Part shown: positions 53,554 to 64,000 of the stretch, in pieces
Layout of the letters: every line of letters begins with the position of its first letter
Position numbering within the stretch: position 1 is the stretch's first letter
NCBI GenBank assembly: GCA_013397075.1
Contig: VWZS01005933.1
Span: forward strand, 124,001-188,000
DNA length: 64,000 bases
Reading direction: 5' to 3'
DNA from: Rhabdornis inornatus
Lineage: Eukaryota; Chordata; Aves; Passeriformes; Rhabdornithidae
Notes under the pieces: generated by a model
Seen by the model: the letters and a program-made list of their open reading frames with translations, nothing else
Databases searched by the model: none
What the model was told of the DNA's origin: nothing
Program-made: the position numbers and the translations under genes

Positions 53554-54061
53554 AGCAGAGGAAAATCTAAAAAAAGCAAATATATACATGTGTAAAGGGA
53601 TATCTTCATTAGCATGGGGTTGTTTAGTTAGAAACACTTTGTATATAAAGTACATATGGGGAAATGGGATCTGCCGTATTATATGTGTAGAATGCCAGTA
53701 CAGATCCTTTCAATGCTGGCATTTCTGTACAGATGAGTATCATGAATGATAGTAGTAGTGCAGTTATTTGCCCACTAAAGGGTGGAAAGAAGCTGTCAGT
53801 TCATTTTTTTTCCCAAGCATCTGAGCCAGTGATGTGACCTGAGCTTGACATAGTGACTTAAAGATAAAATTATTAGTATCATTAGGTATTTCTGAGTACT
53901 TTTAATAAAACCTTTTATTTGACTTGACTAATTTCACATTATCATTTTGCTGAGTGAATTTCAAATCTCTAAAAAAATTAACAAATTTAGTAGTTAAAAT
54001 ATCCTAAGCAACTAAGAAATTATAGAATTGAAACATGGGGAAAATGTAATGTTCCAAGTTC

Positions 54062-54214
54062 CAAGAAGGCAGATGGCATTCTGGCCTGGATCAGCAGTGA
54101 TTGTCACTTGTACTCAGAACTGGTGAGGCCACTCCTGGAATCCTCTGTTACGTTTTGGGTCTCACTACAAAAAGGACATTGAGTTGCTGGAGCGTGTCCA
54201 GTGTGTGATGGGCA
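54062..54214 (+). mobile_element. CR1 LINE, internal ORF2 fragment
   Basis: The stretch includes AAGGCAGATGGCATTCTGGCCTGGATCAGCAGTG, TTGTACTCAGAACTGGTGAGGCCACTCCTGGAATCC and AAAAAGGACATTGAGTTGCTGGAGCGTGTCCAG. These are characteristic of the CR1 reverse-transcriptase region in plus orientation. It lacks the 3' end. It lies about 500 bp after the tail piece at 53498-53553 in the same orientation, but that piece already carries a 3' terminus, so these are two separate insertions. Confidence 0.87.
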
Positions 54215-57039
54215 AATCCTTTTCAACTTTATTGGGTAGATGTGTGTATTACAGTGCCCAGGCTAGATCCTGCTGAGTGCAAATGCCATTATCCATGGCA
54301 TTTACATTTACTTGCATCCTTCATTGGGTGACAGTTCAGTTCAGGAGAGCTAACAAGTCCTAAGTAAAGCAAGGTAGTTACCTTGAATTTACTACAGGGT
54401 TTGTGTGTCAATTCTTTCCCTGTCCTTTACCACCCTGTTGTGTAGACATGCTTTTAAAGCATTTTTTTAGATTCCTTGTATTTACACTTTTCTGATGGAA
54501 AGATTTGAAATTTTTTTTTTTCATGAAAAAACCTTTTTTTTAATGTAAGGTCTAGTTAAAGTTAGTATTCTGTTGTATGTGTAATGGGTTTTGGGAGCTG
54601 GGCTTTTTAGGTTTGAGTGGTTAGCCTTAATTATATTTGAATTTTCAGACAGTAAAGTTTTGACATGCAGCTGGAACAGCTGGCAGGTGTTATGTGTATT
54701 GTTGATGTTCCTGGCAGAAAACCTACTCATATTGTGTTCTCACACTTTTTCATTATTTTATATGCATGTGTATGTGCATGTGCTGCGATGTAGAATAATT
54801 TTACTTTTCCTTCCTTTTACTGCTAAATTATGTATTACTCTTGAACACTGTAATTTGTAATGTAAATGCCTGCAGCTAACTGGTTTTAAAGTCTTCAAAT
54901 GATCTGTGGTGCACAAAAGACCACTTTAAAAGTAAGAATTCTGACACCAGTCTTGGAATAGAAAACAGGCTAGAACCATATTACAAGGGAAACTCAGTCT
55001 GGTAGGTGCACTTCTACCCATTTTTATTTAACAAGTCTATATCTAGGTAGCTGATCTTGTAATTGCAAGGGAAAAATGTAGTGTTGCATTTGCAAAATGG
55101 GACATTCATCAAGTGATGGTAGTTGGCTTCCTGATTTATTTCATTAGGGAAGAGGAGAGGAAAAGGGCATTTCTTAGAATTTTATATTAGGTTCTCTCTA
55201 TTTGAAGGATATAATGTTGTGGTTTTACTTTTTTCTTATATAAAACCAATTTGGCTCATTTTGCTTGGCAATTATTTTAAAAGTAAAGAATGTGAAATTG
55301 CATGGGGTTTGTTACTGATTAGAGGTCTGTATGAATTATTTCTGTACTGTTGCTAGGGGCACGGCACAAAGCTCTCAGGATATGTTAGTGCATGGTGCAT
55401 TACACAAGAGAGGATATGCAGGGACACAAGGAGAGAGTTCTCCCAAAAGAAAATGGTCTTACACTGGTAAACTCTTCAGTGTTGATTTTAATTGGGAACC
55501 CCTGGAGAAGGCTCTTCAGAGAGTTTCCTGACATGAGACTGTGACTAGAGAAAAAAGCAAGAGTTATTTCCTTCCAACAGATAACTGAAGTGAGTGAAAA
55601 TTCTCTGTAACAGCAACCAGCTCTTTCAAAGTTAAACTTCCTCAAAACACTAGAGATAAGTAGTAAGTTACTCTGGGAGATGTTCAAGTACACATTAAAA
55701 AAGACAAACAGACTGTGTGTGTGTGGTTTTCTGCTGGCCCCATCTACATGGGTACCTTGAACATAATTTCAGATTCTCCCTTAAAGCTTCTAAGTAAGAA
55801 GCCATTAGAAAGCATATTGTATTAGCTTAGAATAAAAATACTGCCCCTTCACTACTGCGGAAGTCACCCAGTGAATAAATAAACAAATACCAACAGGAAA
55901 CCAGCTAGCATTTACAGGAGACTGAAAAATCTGGGGTTTGTTTGTTTTTAATCCATTAATATTTCATATTAAATAATTAAATTAAACAATTAATTGTTCC
56001 CATGCCTTGGTTGGTCTCAGATATGTTCAGTTCTGTGCCACAGCACATCCTTGTAATGTAAATATGTCAGCATATTTCAGGTAGCAGGTTTCAACAGGGC
56101 TACTAATGACCTTAACAATATAGAATTTATACAGTTGATTGACCTGAGAAAAATCCCTGAGTTTTATTTTCACATTTTAACAGTCCAACAGTAGGATACC
56201 CATGAAAGAGGTAGTTACCAATCTTCTGTAAAGTTTTCGGACATTGTTACACAGCAGAGTGTGAAATGTTAGGGTTGCCTCATGTAAGTGAAGGACTTGT
56301 GTCCCTGGACTCCTGCTGTGAAATTGGTATGGACATGATGATATTGGGGAGTTTTTGTGGATATTTTTTTAGTTTATTTTTCCTCCCAGACAGTGGTCTG
56401 ATTTGTATCTTGGTAGTGAACCTTGTCCCCAGCAGGTGTGGATGTCAAAGTGCTGTTTAGATCTGGTAAAGACAACTTGCTACACCTGTATGCTTGAGAT
56501 CATGATTCTTGATCTTAAAAGTGTTTGCTGTTTTGCTTTCCTGCTTTTTTCCCCAGTTTAAAAACAGAAAGCACTTTCTCATGTTCTCTGATGTAATTAA
56601 CATGCCACTGTTAAATCTGGTCATAACAGCCATGTGAGAAAATTTTGTAAATGCTGGGAAAAAATTCTATCTATCCTGACATAATGCATTTTTTCCAATT
56701 CTGAAGTACTGAAACAGTGACGGAAATGAAACTAATCTGTGGCCATCCTGCCAACTGCAGTCATTAATACTGCAAGTTTTATGCCTAATTTTTAACATTT
56801 AATAATGATAATGTGTAGTTTTAAAGCCATGTCAATATGCATTCAATTTTAGGCTTGTGTAAGAATGAGCATTTTGCTTTGTGTAAAAATCACAGGTAAA
56901 TCAGTTAAACATCACATAAAGTGACTTCACAAGCATAAATATTACGTATGATTTTGACCTAGCAGGAACATAAAAGATATGAAGATATGTTTATTTTTGG
57001 TAGTGGTTTGTTTTGTTTGTTTTATTGGTGGTTTTTATT

Positions 57040-57060
57040 GTTTGTTTGTTTGTTTGTTTT
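57040..57060. repeat. GTTT microsatellite
   Basis: Five tandem GTTT units, with related TTTTG/TTTG text in the 40 bases before. Simple-sequence expansion in an intron. Confidence 0.9.
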
Positions 57061-60000
57061 TTCTCTAAAAGCATTTTTAGATAAAGAGCATAAATTATTA
57101 TGGAGTCCAGAGAAAAGTTTCTGTCTCTGGTGCTGTGGTGAGCCTTTGCTCAAGTCAGTTTTATAAGCTAATTTAGATATTCTGGAAATAAAATGTCTTT
57201 TCACAGTTTGGATGAGTGACCATCCATAGGTTTTCTTCGTATCTGTTTAACATAACTGTCAAACATAAGAGAATTCAATGGCAAGTATTTTGGATGAATA
57301 CTGTGACTTGCTCCTTTTTTAAGAGGGATGGCATGCAAGTAAAAAGTTTACTGGAAGCAGAGCTGTGCAGAGAAGGTGACAAATGAGTCTGCTGTTAGAG
57401 GGAAGATTGGCAGTCTATGGCATATCCACCCAGATGAGGCACCAGCCCGACTGCTCTGGGCTTGTCATTAATTTAAAGATCTGGATTATAGATTCATCTG
57501 CAGCAGCAGTTCAACAGAAGGGCATTTGTTCAAATGGTCTGTAACATTAGTGAATGTGTTGTTAAACAGCATACACTACTCCATAGTAAGTCTTGCTTGG
57601 GTGACACCAGTTGTCCTGTGAACATCATTATAGTGATGGCAGTGCCACAGCCTTATTTTTAAAAATTAAATAACTTGGCAAATACTGTTACTTTATCAGT
57701 GTGTTTTGGCCCAAGTAGTATTTTAGTTGGAGAACATATTTGGTAATTTTCTTTTAAAGTTCTTAAGGTTTTTGAGAAAATACTAATAGGGATAGGCATT
57801 CCTAGACTGTCCCACGTCTGCTTTATGCTGATATATAGGAACTCACTTGCATGAGATCAGGTCATATGGTCAGAGATTTATATTGTTGGCAGTAAATTTG
57901 TCTGAATACTTTAGAATAAGGCTTATGTATTGTACGGGACATTTAAGTGTATTGTAGCATTTTGAGTGAATTATTGTTCTGGGTTTTTAGTGGTTTCAGT
58001 TGGTGTTCTTAAATCTGATGGGAGCAACAGATTGTTACATAGTGATCTCTCTGGTGAGGTTAGTGGGAGGCAGAGAACACTAGCATTATAAAATTCAGAA
58101 GCATACTCCTGGGAGCTTAGCAGTTTTGTGTCCAATAGCCCTGAGCTTAAATTTAAGTTTTAAACCTCCACTTATTTCCAAGTGAGGAGGACAGGAGAAA
58201 GAGAAGATAGCTCTGCCTTATTTTCCTTAAAATTATGTACTCCATTCTTGCACTCTTCAATTTAGCTGTCTGTTATTCCACCTACACAGCTGTGTAATAT
58301 CTATGTAATTGTCCCTTCACTGTGAATGTTTTTTTTAGCTACTGCATGGAGTCATGCAGTGGCAGTAAATTCAGTGACCTTAAAGTGTTCTGTTGGTTTT
58401 TGACTAGGTATTTGAGCATGAAGGAAATGATACTTTCCATTGTGTTTAAAGGGAAAGGGAAAATGTGCTGATAATTTCTGATTTTGAGGTACTTCAGGAA
58501 AGGTATGGTCTCTATGTATGTAATCTGTATAAAAAATTAAGTACTTCTGTAGTTTTGAGTTTGCTTGAAACTGAGGAATTGTTGTTACAGCATTTGTCAT
58601 TAACCTAAAAAGGCTTAATACTCCAGGCATTGTTGACACTGCTTAGGAGAATTACATCCATGTGAGATGGTGTTCTAGAATGTAAAATAGTTGAGAGACA
58701 TTACAGTCAGATGATATATGCTGCTGAGATCTCTACCATTTTCTACCTAGAATTCAGTTTTGTTTCTGAATCCCTAATCCTATGGGGTAGTCCTAGGATG
58801 TCCATACATTTGTAGTTGCTTTTGAAATGGCTTTTTAGCATTCTTTTCTGTGACTCATAAAGGGACACTAGGCTTCTTTTTTATAAATACAGTATTTTGA
58901 AAGCAGCCAGGGATAGCTCATCATGTGCAATTATTGCATGTCAGGTTTATTAATATTTCACTTTAGTAGCTTAAAAACATTTGAAAAACTGTCTTGCCTT
59001 TTTTTCCCCCCAAACTTTTAAATCTAAGCAAGGAATTCTTACATGAAAAAAAACCAAAAAACCCATGGACAGAAAGTTGCAGGTTGGTTGTCTGTCATGT
59101 ATTCATACTTGTTTATGGTAGAAGCTTTCCACAATATATTGTTCTCATGTTTTACATTGATTTAAATTCCAATCATTTTTCATTATAACCTATAACAATT
59201 CCCTGGCCTTCTACTTTAATTATTTTTTATGAAAATAAATTATATATGTGTTTTCTGATCTGAAAATGGACAGTATGTACAATCACATCATACCGGGAAA
59301 TGGTGGCAGTTGAAGAGGAAGGAGTAGAAAAATTGAATTGGCCATTTATTTTTTAAAACTATTTTGACCCTCTAATTGTCTGTGACTGGTGTTTTCTTCA
59401 CCTAATTTCATAAATGTCACTTTTTACATTTTGAATGTAAAGAGGCTTATTTTTCTGTTTTGGAAACCATGAAGTTTTTGTCAGTCTGATGCATGTGCAC
59501 ATCAGTTAAACTTCATTAGGTTAATAAAAATTTTGCATTCATGTATGAAGTACTGGCTTAATTTACTAACAGATGACTAGAGGTTATAGTGGTGACTAGC
59601 GTAAGTAATAAAAAAGTGTTTCATAGCAATGTTATATGAAAGTTTTGTGTTTCAATACTATTCTGATGGGTTTAATCATGTTTTCATGTTGCTCATGAAG
59701 GCATATGGCACAGAAACCTCTGCTGGATTTTAGCTGGAAGTATCAACTGATGCAGAGAGGATGCATGTTGATAGTTGTGTGTGTGATGGATTTCAGAAAA
59801 GTGGTGTGCAGCCTTCCTGCGCTGGGGAGATGTTTCTGTTTTGGAAGAACTTCATTTTTTTTTCCTGACATGAGCATAAAATACTCAAATTCTGCTCATG
59901 GTGTTAGCTGCAAGGCAACCCAGTCAGACTGAAGAAGGTTTTAATTGCTTTGTCAACAAGTAATGTTTTAAAATTTTGTGCTAGAGGGGGTTTGCCTAAA

Positions 60001-62239
60001 CTTCCTAGAATTCATAACTTCTGCTACTTCTAATAAGCACTCATCAGAAAATTGATTGTGCTCAGCATAAGACATTTTTACAAGGCTTAAGCATCATTTA
60101 ATGTTTTAAAATCATCAGTTAGTTGCACTGGCACATGGCAAAGACTCTCAAAATTCTAAACTAATTGCTATAATTGAATAATTTAAAGAATAACTTACCT
60201 TTTAGAATATATTGAAGACCGAGGGCATAAGTGTCATTAAACTCACATAAATGCAAATACATTCAATTTAAAAGGTGTTGTATATGAAACTGTATCCATT
60301 GAATAATAGTGCAAAAAATAGACTGGATTATTTCAAGATCTTCTTTGCTGTTACTAGAATTCATTTCCACTAGTTTTTATAGCCTCATTTGCTAGCAATC
60401 ATCGCCAAGAGTGAAGGAAATCAATGTGCAACAAACTAAACTCATTATCAGTGTACATGTTAATTTGGGGGAAGGCAGCTGCAGATTGTATGACATGGTA
60501 TTCTGTAGCATCCAGTTTTTTTCCTGTGTAGTTTGTCTCTGTAACAACTGTTAAGTCTTTTCTTCTGTTGTCATTGTTGGGAGAAAAAAACACTTTGAAG
60601 TTATTGTAAGGCCAGATGGTCTCTGATTTTAAAGAATGTGTTGTGAGAATGTTACAGAGAACTGTACTAATGTTGAAGCCTAATGGCTTGTGTCATTCCT
60701 ATGTCAAGTGGTACAAACCTGTGGCACTTAAGGTGCATTGTATGGGGGCTGGCAGTTTATTGCTTGAGCATATCCTCATTGCATTTCAGCTCCTCTGCAG
60801 CATGATTTTGCTAATACAGTGTGAGAAGGCCTGTAGTGTAAATGGGAGTGACTGGGAACATTTCTGAGTTTAAGATAGAATTACATTTTGAGGGGAGAAT
60901 TGTAAATGTTTATGTCAATCTCTTCCACAGCCCGTATACCCATGCGTTTTTAGTAGAATTTGTGTATTGAATTCAGTGTGCAAGGAGAAGCAGGAGCTCC
61001 ATTCGGAAAGGCTTGAAATGGTATGTTAAAGGTGTGTGCACACATACCTCACACACCCCGTGCATGGATGTCTCCGGCCTGTGCAAGGATGAAGCTGCTG
61101 AAAATCTGAGAGAGCTCATCAAGTGCACTGTTTGTAAATACGTGATAAAAATGTTTACAGCTCTGCAGCAGCTCTCTTTTGGGTGGAGGGGAAAGGGAGG
61201 TGGTGCCTCTGCTCTAGCATTATCTTCTTGAAAAGTCGTGTTCATCTCAGGATTTGGCGAGGTAAACGTGGGTCCTCATTCCCACCCTGACTTCAGTGAA
61301 ATTCTTAGGAGCCAGCAGCAAATGGATCCCTCCCCTCTGGGGATGCCTTGATCTGCCGAGGCTGATGCCAGACACAGGCAGGAGCTTGCTGTTTTATCTG
61401 CATTGTCCATCTCTACCTTAATGAGTGAAACAGTTAAGTATCAGAGGGGGCGAGCCTCTAGGAATGTGTCTTCCATTTGACTCGAATATTTCGGTGGATA
61501 AAGGGAGAGGGAGGGAGAAGAGAGAGAGAGAAATCCACTTACATCACTCGAACTGCATTGAGTGTGTGCCTGTGTGCAGGTTAAGAGACAGACTTCAGTG
61601 TCTTTGCTTTCTGCAGGAAGCAGCAATGCCGTTTGTATCCTAAGAGGAATTTTTTATTTAGAAAAGGAAGCATTCTTTCTACCCAGGAAATGGCTTTCCT
61701 TGTGCGTTGCTATGCCAACTGCCTGCAGCCATGGTCTTCCAAAGTAAGCACAATAACGTAATTATATTGGCGTATTGCATTCAGACTCATGATTCTCTGG
61801 GTTTTTGTGTGTGTAACTGTGTTGTATTTTTGTTGCTGGCTCTTTGGGCGGTAGAAGTGCTTGTCTTGATTGTGAGGAAACAGGCATCATAAAATTAAAT
61901 GTCCATCAATGTCATGCTGCTAAGATTAATTGTGTAAACTTGGTTAGCTGAGTGGAACAGAGATCACTGGTCACTACTCTGTCAGCATCATTAGCAGCCA
62001 GGGGAGGAGGTCCCTATTCGCGTGCACTGCCCTGATTTTGGGGGAGTGGAGGGTGGTGGTGGCGGGAGGGGGGAGGCTGCATTTGTGAGTGTGTGATTGC
62101 AAATGAAACAGGAGTATTAACAATGCTTGACTGACTGCTGGAGGCTGGTTCCTGCACCCTGACCGATATAATACTGTATTAAGTCTTTTTGAGGGAGTCT
62201 CTGTGCAGTCAGCCATTTTAGCTTTTTTTTTGTCCTTCT

Positions 62240-62256
62240 CCCCCCCCCCCCCCCCN
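62240..62256. repeat. C homopolymer ending in an ambiguous base
   Basis: Sixteen C bases followed by a single N, just upstream of exon G in the inferred 5' UTR. Run length is probably uncertain in the assembly. Confidence 0.95.
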
Positions 62257-62295
62257 CGCCTTCCTCAGGCTCAGGGAATGGTTTTGTTCCCTTGA

Positions 62296-62379
62296 ATGGA
62301 TGCTGGATATGTAGTGTTTCATCAGGCTCTGTACGTCCTGACATACTTAGACTTTCAGTGTTGCAAAAATGGAGACTAA
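62296..62379 (+). promoter_or_regulatory. 27-codon upstream ORF in inferred 5' UTR
   Basis: An ATG at 62296 opens a 27-codon frame (starting MDAGYVVFHQAL) that closes with TAA at 62377-62379, well before the main start. Another uATG at 62278 gives a very short frame. Whether these are transcribed depends on the true start site, which was not determined. Confidence 0.35.
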
Positions 62380-62535
62380 CGCTGTCATTCGGATTGCTGC
62401 TCTGCACTACAAGTGCAAGGGGGGTTTTGAGCTTACCAGTAGTGACACTTTTAGCTCCGGCTTGGCTTCATCCCCTCCACCTCTTTTTAATTTAATGCTG
62501 TAGAGGGTGACTTGCCATCCATAAGATATTGGTAC

Positions 62536-62577
62536 ATGATGTGTAAATTCAGTTCAGCTTATGTTTTTTCATTATGA
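62536..62577 (+). promoter_or_regulatory. Upstream ORF whose stop overlaps the RAPGEF2 short-form start
   Basis: An ATG at 62536 (with a second at 62539) opens a 13-codon frame ending in TGA at 62575-62577. That stop overlaps the main start codon in an ATGA arrangement. A second uATG at 62561 opens a 12-codon frame that ends in TAA at 62597-62599, inside the main coding region. Both have weak start context (T and C at -3). If this stretch is in the mature 5' UTR, the two frames could limit or redirect initiation at 62574. The sequence shows the frames directly; any regulatory role is inference. Confidence 0.5.
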
Positions 62578-62633
62578 AACCACTTGCAATCCCAGCTAAC
62601 CATGGAGTTATGGGCCAGCAGGAGAAACACTCA
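62574..62633 (+). CDS. RAPGEF2: RAPGEF2 short-form first coding exon G (initiator Met)
   Basis: The ATG at 62574 opens a 20-codon frame encoding MKPLAIPANHGVMGQQEKHS, the N-terminus of the widely annotated RAPGEF2 isoform, followed at once by a consensus GTAAGT donor. The start has A at -3 (fair Kozak context) and an in-frame TAA at 62544-62546, so the coding frame cannot extend upstream. The exon ends in phase 0 like exons E and F, so it can replace them as the 5' partner of the shared next exon (LPADFTKLH..., outside the window). Protein from this start lacks the CNB-like segment of exons A-D but keeps the main CNB-like, RasGEF-N, PDZ, Ras-association and catalytic CDC25-type domains known for the family. 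Confidence 0.96.
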
Positions 62634-64000
62634 GTAAGTATTGCAAATTCTGTTTGTTCTATCAATAACCTGTCATGGGCAAACTGCATGGAGATTGAAA
62701 CTGCTTGTTGTCCTGCTCGCTGGCTTTCCTGCTTGTGGATTTAATAGTGGGTTTGGAGGGAAAGCTGTCTCTGAGGTGGCATTAATGTCGGTGGCTGTAT
62801 TTAAAATCGTTTTTAGCTTAGAAAAGGAAACTCTGTAGGTTCTTTTTGAATGTTAAAAATTTACTGAAGAAATGCTGGCATACTTTGGTTAGGCAGGAAG
62901 CTTTGAGCATTCAGTTAAAATCATTATGCATTTGTTAAAACTTTAAATCAATATGTAAGCTGTATAACAAGTGATATAATTGTAGGTGATGGTAAGAATA
63001 GATTTACTCTGTCTAGTGTGTGGTACGAGTGTACTGTTGCCTTGTAGCATGGCGTTTAACATCTGTGATACACTTAGGCTGAAATGCAGAAATTGTAAAA
63101 CATAGAATGAACAAAAGGTGTAAGTACTGCTGCCTTCTAATTGATCCCATGAGTCAGCTACACCTTTGTCGTGCTTTAATCCCATAGGCTGCCTGTGTTT
63201 ATTGTTTGGGAAAAATGCATTCATAAGCAGAGGAGCAAACATTTTTTTAACAAGGCCTCAGGTGTCAGGAATTAGAAATTTAGGTTTTGCATGACAAAAA
63301 GATTCTGCAAGTTCTGTAAAAATGTATAGAACCTTACTGCTCAGTTAAAATGTTTAAATCTTCATGCTAGATTTTATATGGTTCAATATAGTTTTCAATT
63401 TTAAAATCTGTTTCTTGAGAAGATATTTGAGTATATGTGCTGTGACTACTGTGTCTTAGAATGTGCATGGGAATGTGAACAGTATGTTCAGCAGATACAC
63501 TTAAAGAATCGTAAATGATGGGAAGAGGTGATAGCAGGAACTTTTTGAAGGAAGAGCATTTTTTTTTTTTGCAAGAGTTCAGTGTTGATTGTGTAGAAAT
63601 AGAGAAAGGAATCTAGAAGTGTTTTAGAATGTGTCCAGTGAATTTTTCTTACACATGTAGCAACATATCACAGTTTCTTATTGTAGACTGTTTTGTTCCT
63701 TTCCCTTGTTAATTACATTCTAAGTAAAAGGGAGTTCATGTAACCAAACTGTTTGGTGCTCATGAAATATTCAGAACTTAATCTAAAAAAAACCCAAACA
63801 AAACCCACCTTCTTTCCTCCTGAAACTTAAGCACTGAAGAAGCTGAAATAGAATAGGATACTTTGAACTTGCAAATAGGAATAAAATGAAAAAGCTGCAT
63901 ATGTATGGGGTTTTTCTGCTCTTTCTACTTTCCAAAGGTTGCCAATTAAAAGTCCTAGATTTACTCTGGTAGCACAACAAGTTTCACTGATATTAAATAA
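62634..64000 (+). other. RAPGEF2 intron after exon G (partial)
   Basis: Intron starting at GTAAGT and running off the right edge. I see no further exon and no recognisable repeat. The shared exon expected to encode LPADFTKLH is not in the window. Confidence 0.85.

Larger units (their letters stand above)
47783..62573 (+). other. RAPGEF2 intron after microexon F, up to the short-form exon
   Basis: For long-form transcripts this whole stretch, exon G and the sequence after it are intronic. It holds two CR1 pieces (53498-53553 and 54062-54214), a GTTT microsatellite (57040-57060), short TG runs near 50501 and 55715, and the inferred short-form promoter from about 61000. A non-repeat block near 50160-50470 with higher complexity than its surroundings is noted under findings. 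Confidence 0.8.
61000..62573 (+). promoter_or_regulatory. Inferred alternative promoter and 5' UTR of the short RAPGEF2 form
   Basis: The stretch upstream of exon G is richer in G+C than the introns around it. It holds a GA-rich block (about 61500-61535), a run of G-tracts (62040-62073), a TATA-like TATAATA (62167-62173), an Inr-like CAGTC near 62206 with a CCATTTT (YY1-like) motif just after it, and a 16-base C-run ending in an N (62240-62256). Because a first coding exon lies at 62574, a promoter is expected here. The exact start site is a guess, and a 5' UTR intron is not excluded. There is no strong CpG island, which would fit a tissue-restricted rather than housekeeping promoter. Confidence 0.5.

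Noticed and set aside
53498..54214. One continuous CR1 element
   Set aside because: The left piece already carries a CR1 3' terminus and the right piece is an internal ORF2 segment in the same orientation, so the order is wrong for one copy.
1..64000. CRISPR arrays, operons, phage or bacterial mobile systems
   Set aside because: No regularly spaced direct repeats, no dense coding and clear vertebrate exon-intron structure.

Overview
This is a vertebrate intron-rich window, most likely from a passerine bird. The lineage call rests on repeats: several CR1 LINE fragments in both orientations, one SINE with a tRNA-Ile-like head and a CR1-like tail (the passerine TguSINE1-type design), and a solo ERVL-like LTR. 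There is no sign of bacterial, plasmid or phage sequence. Nearly all open reading frames in the window are chance frames in intronic DNA.

The window holds part of one gene on the + strand, RAPGEF2 (PDZ-GEF1 / RA-GEF-1), a guanine-nucleotide exchange factor for the small GTPases Rap1 and Rap2. Six consecutive coding exons of the long N-terminal form lie at 4843-4913, 8420-8476, 22388-22471, 42771-42846, 44968-45135 and 47765-47782. They join in frame through canonical AG/GT sites into 158 residues, including a degenerate cyclic-nucleotide-binding-like domain. The sixth is an 18-nt microexon. The true start of this long form lies upstream of the window. A seventh coding exon (62574-62633) is the first coding exon of the short form, whose protein begins MKPLAIPANHGVMGQQEKHS. 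It and the microexon both end in phase 0, so each can join the same downstream exon beyond position 64000. The gene can therefore start from two promoters and give two N-termini, with or without the extra CNB-like domain.

Layout: 1-4842 intron with one CR1 piece; 4914-8419 intron with no clear feature; 8477-22387 intron with a SINE, two CR1 pieces and a long T-run; 22472-42770 intron with a solo LTR, a CR1 piece, an assembly gap, a possible LTR-like block and an RFX/CRE-like site cluster; 42847-47764 short introns with nothing recognised; 47783-62573 long intron with two CR1 pieces, ending in the inferred alternative promoter and 5' UTR of the short form (about 61000-62573); 62634-64000 the next intron, running off the end. 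No RNA gene, CRISPR array or second protein-coding gene was found.

The most interesting items are the two-promoter design with phase-matched exons, the microexon, the upstream reading frames before the short-form start (one with a stop that overlaps the start codon), opposite-strand G-runs around a TATA-like motif, and the RFX/CRE composite at 33635-33672. All identifications were made by eye from remembered family sequence; no search was run.
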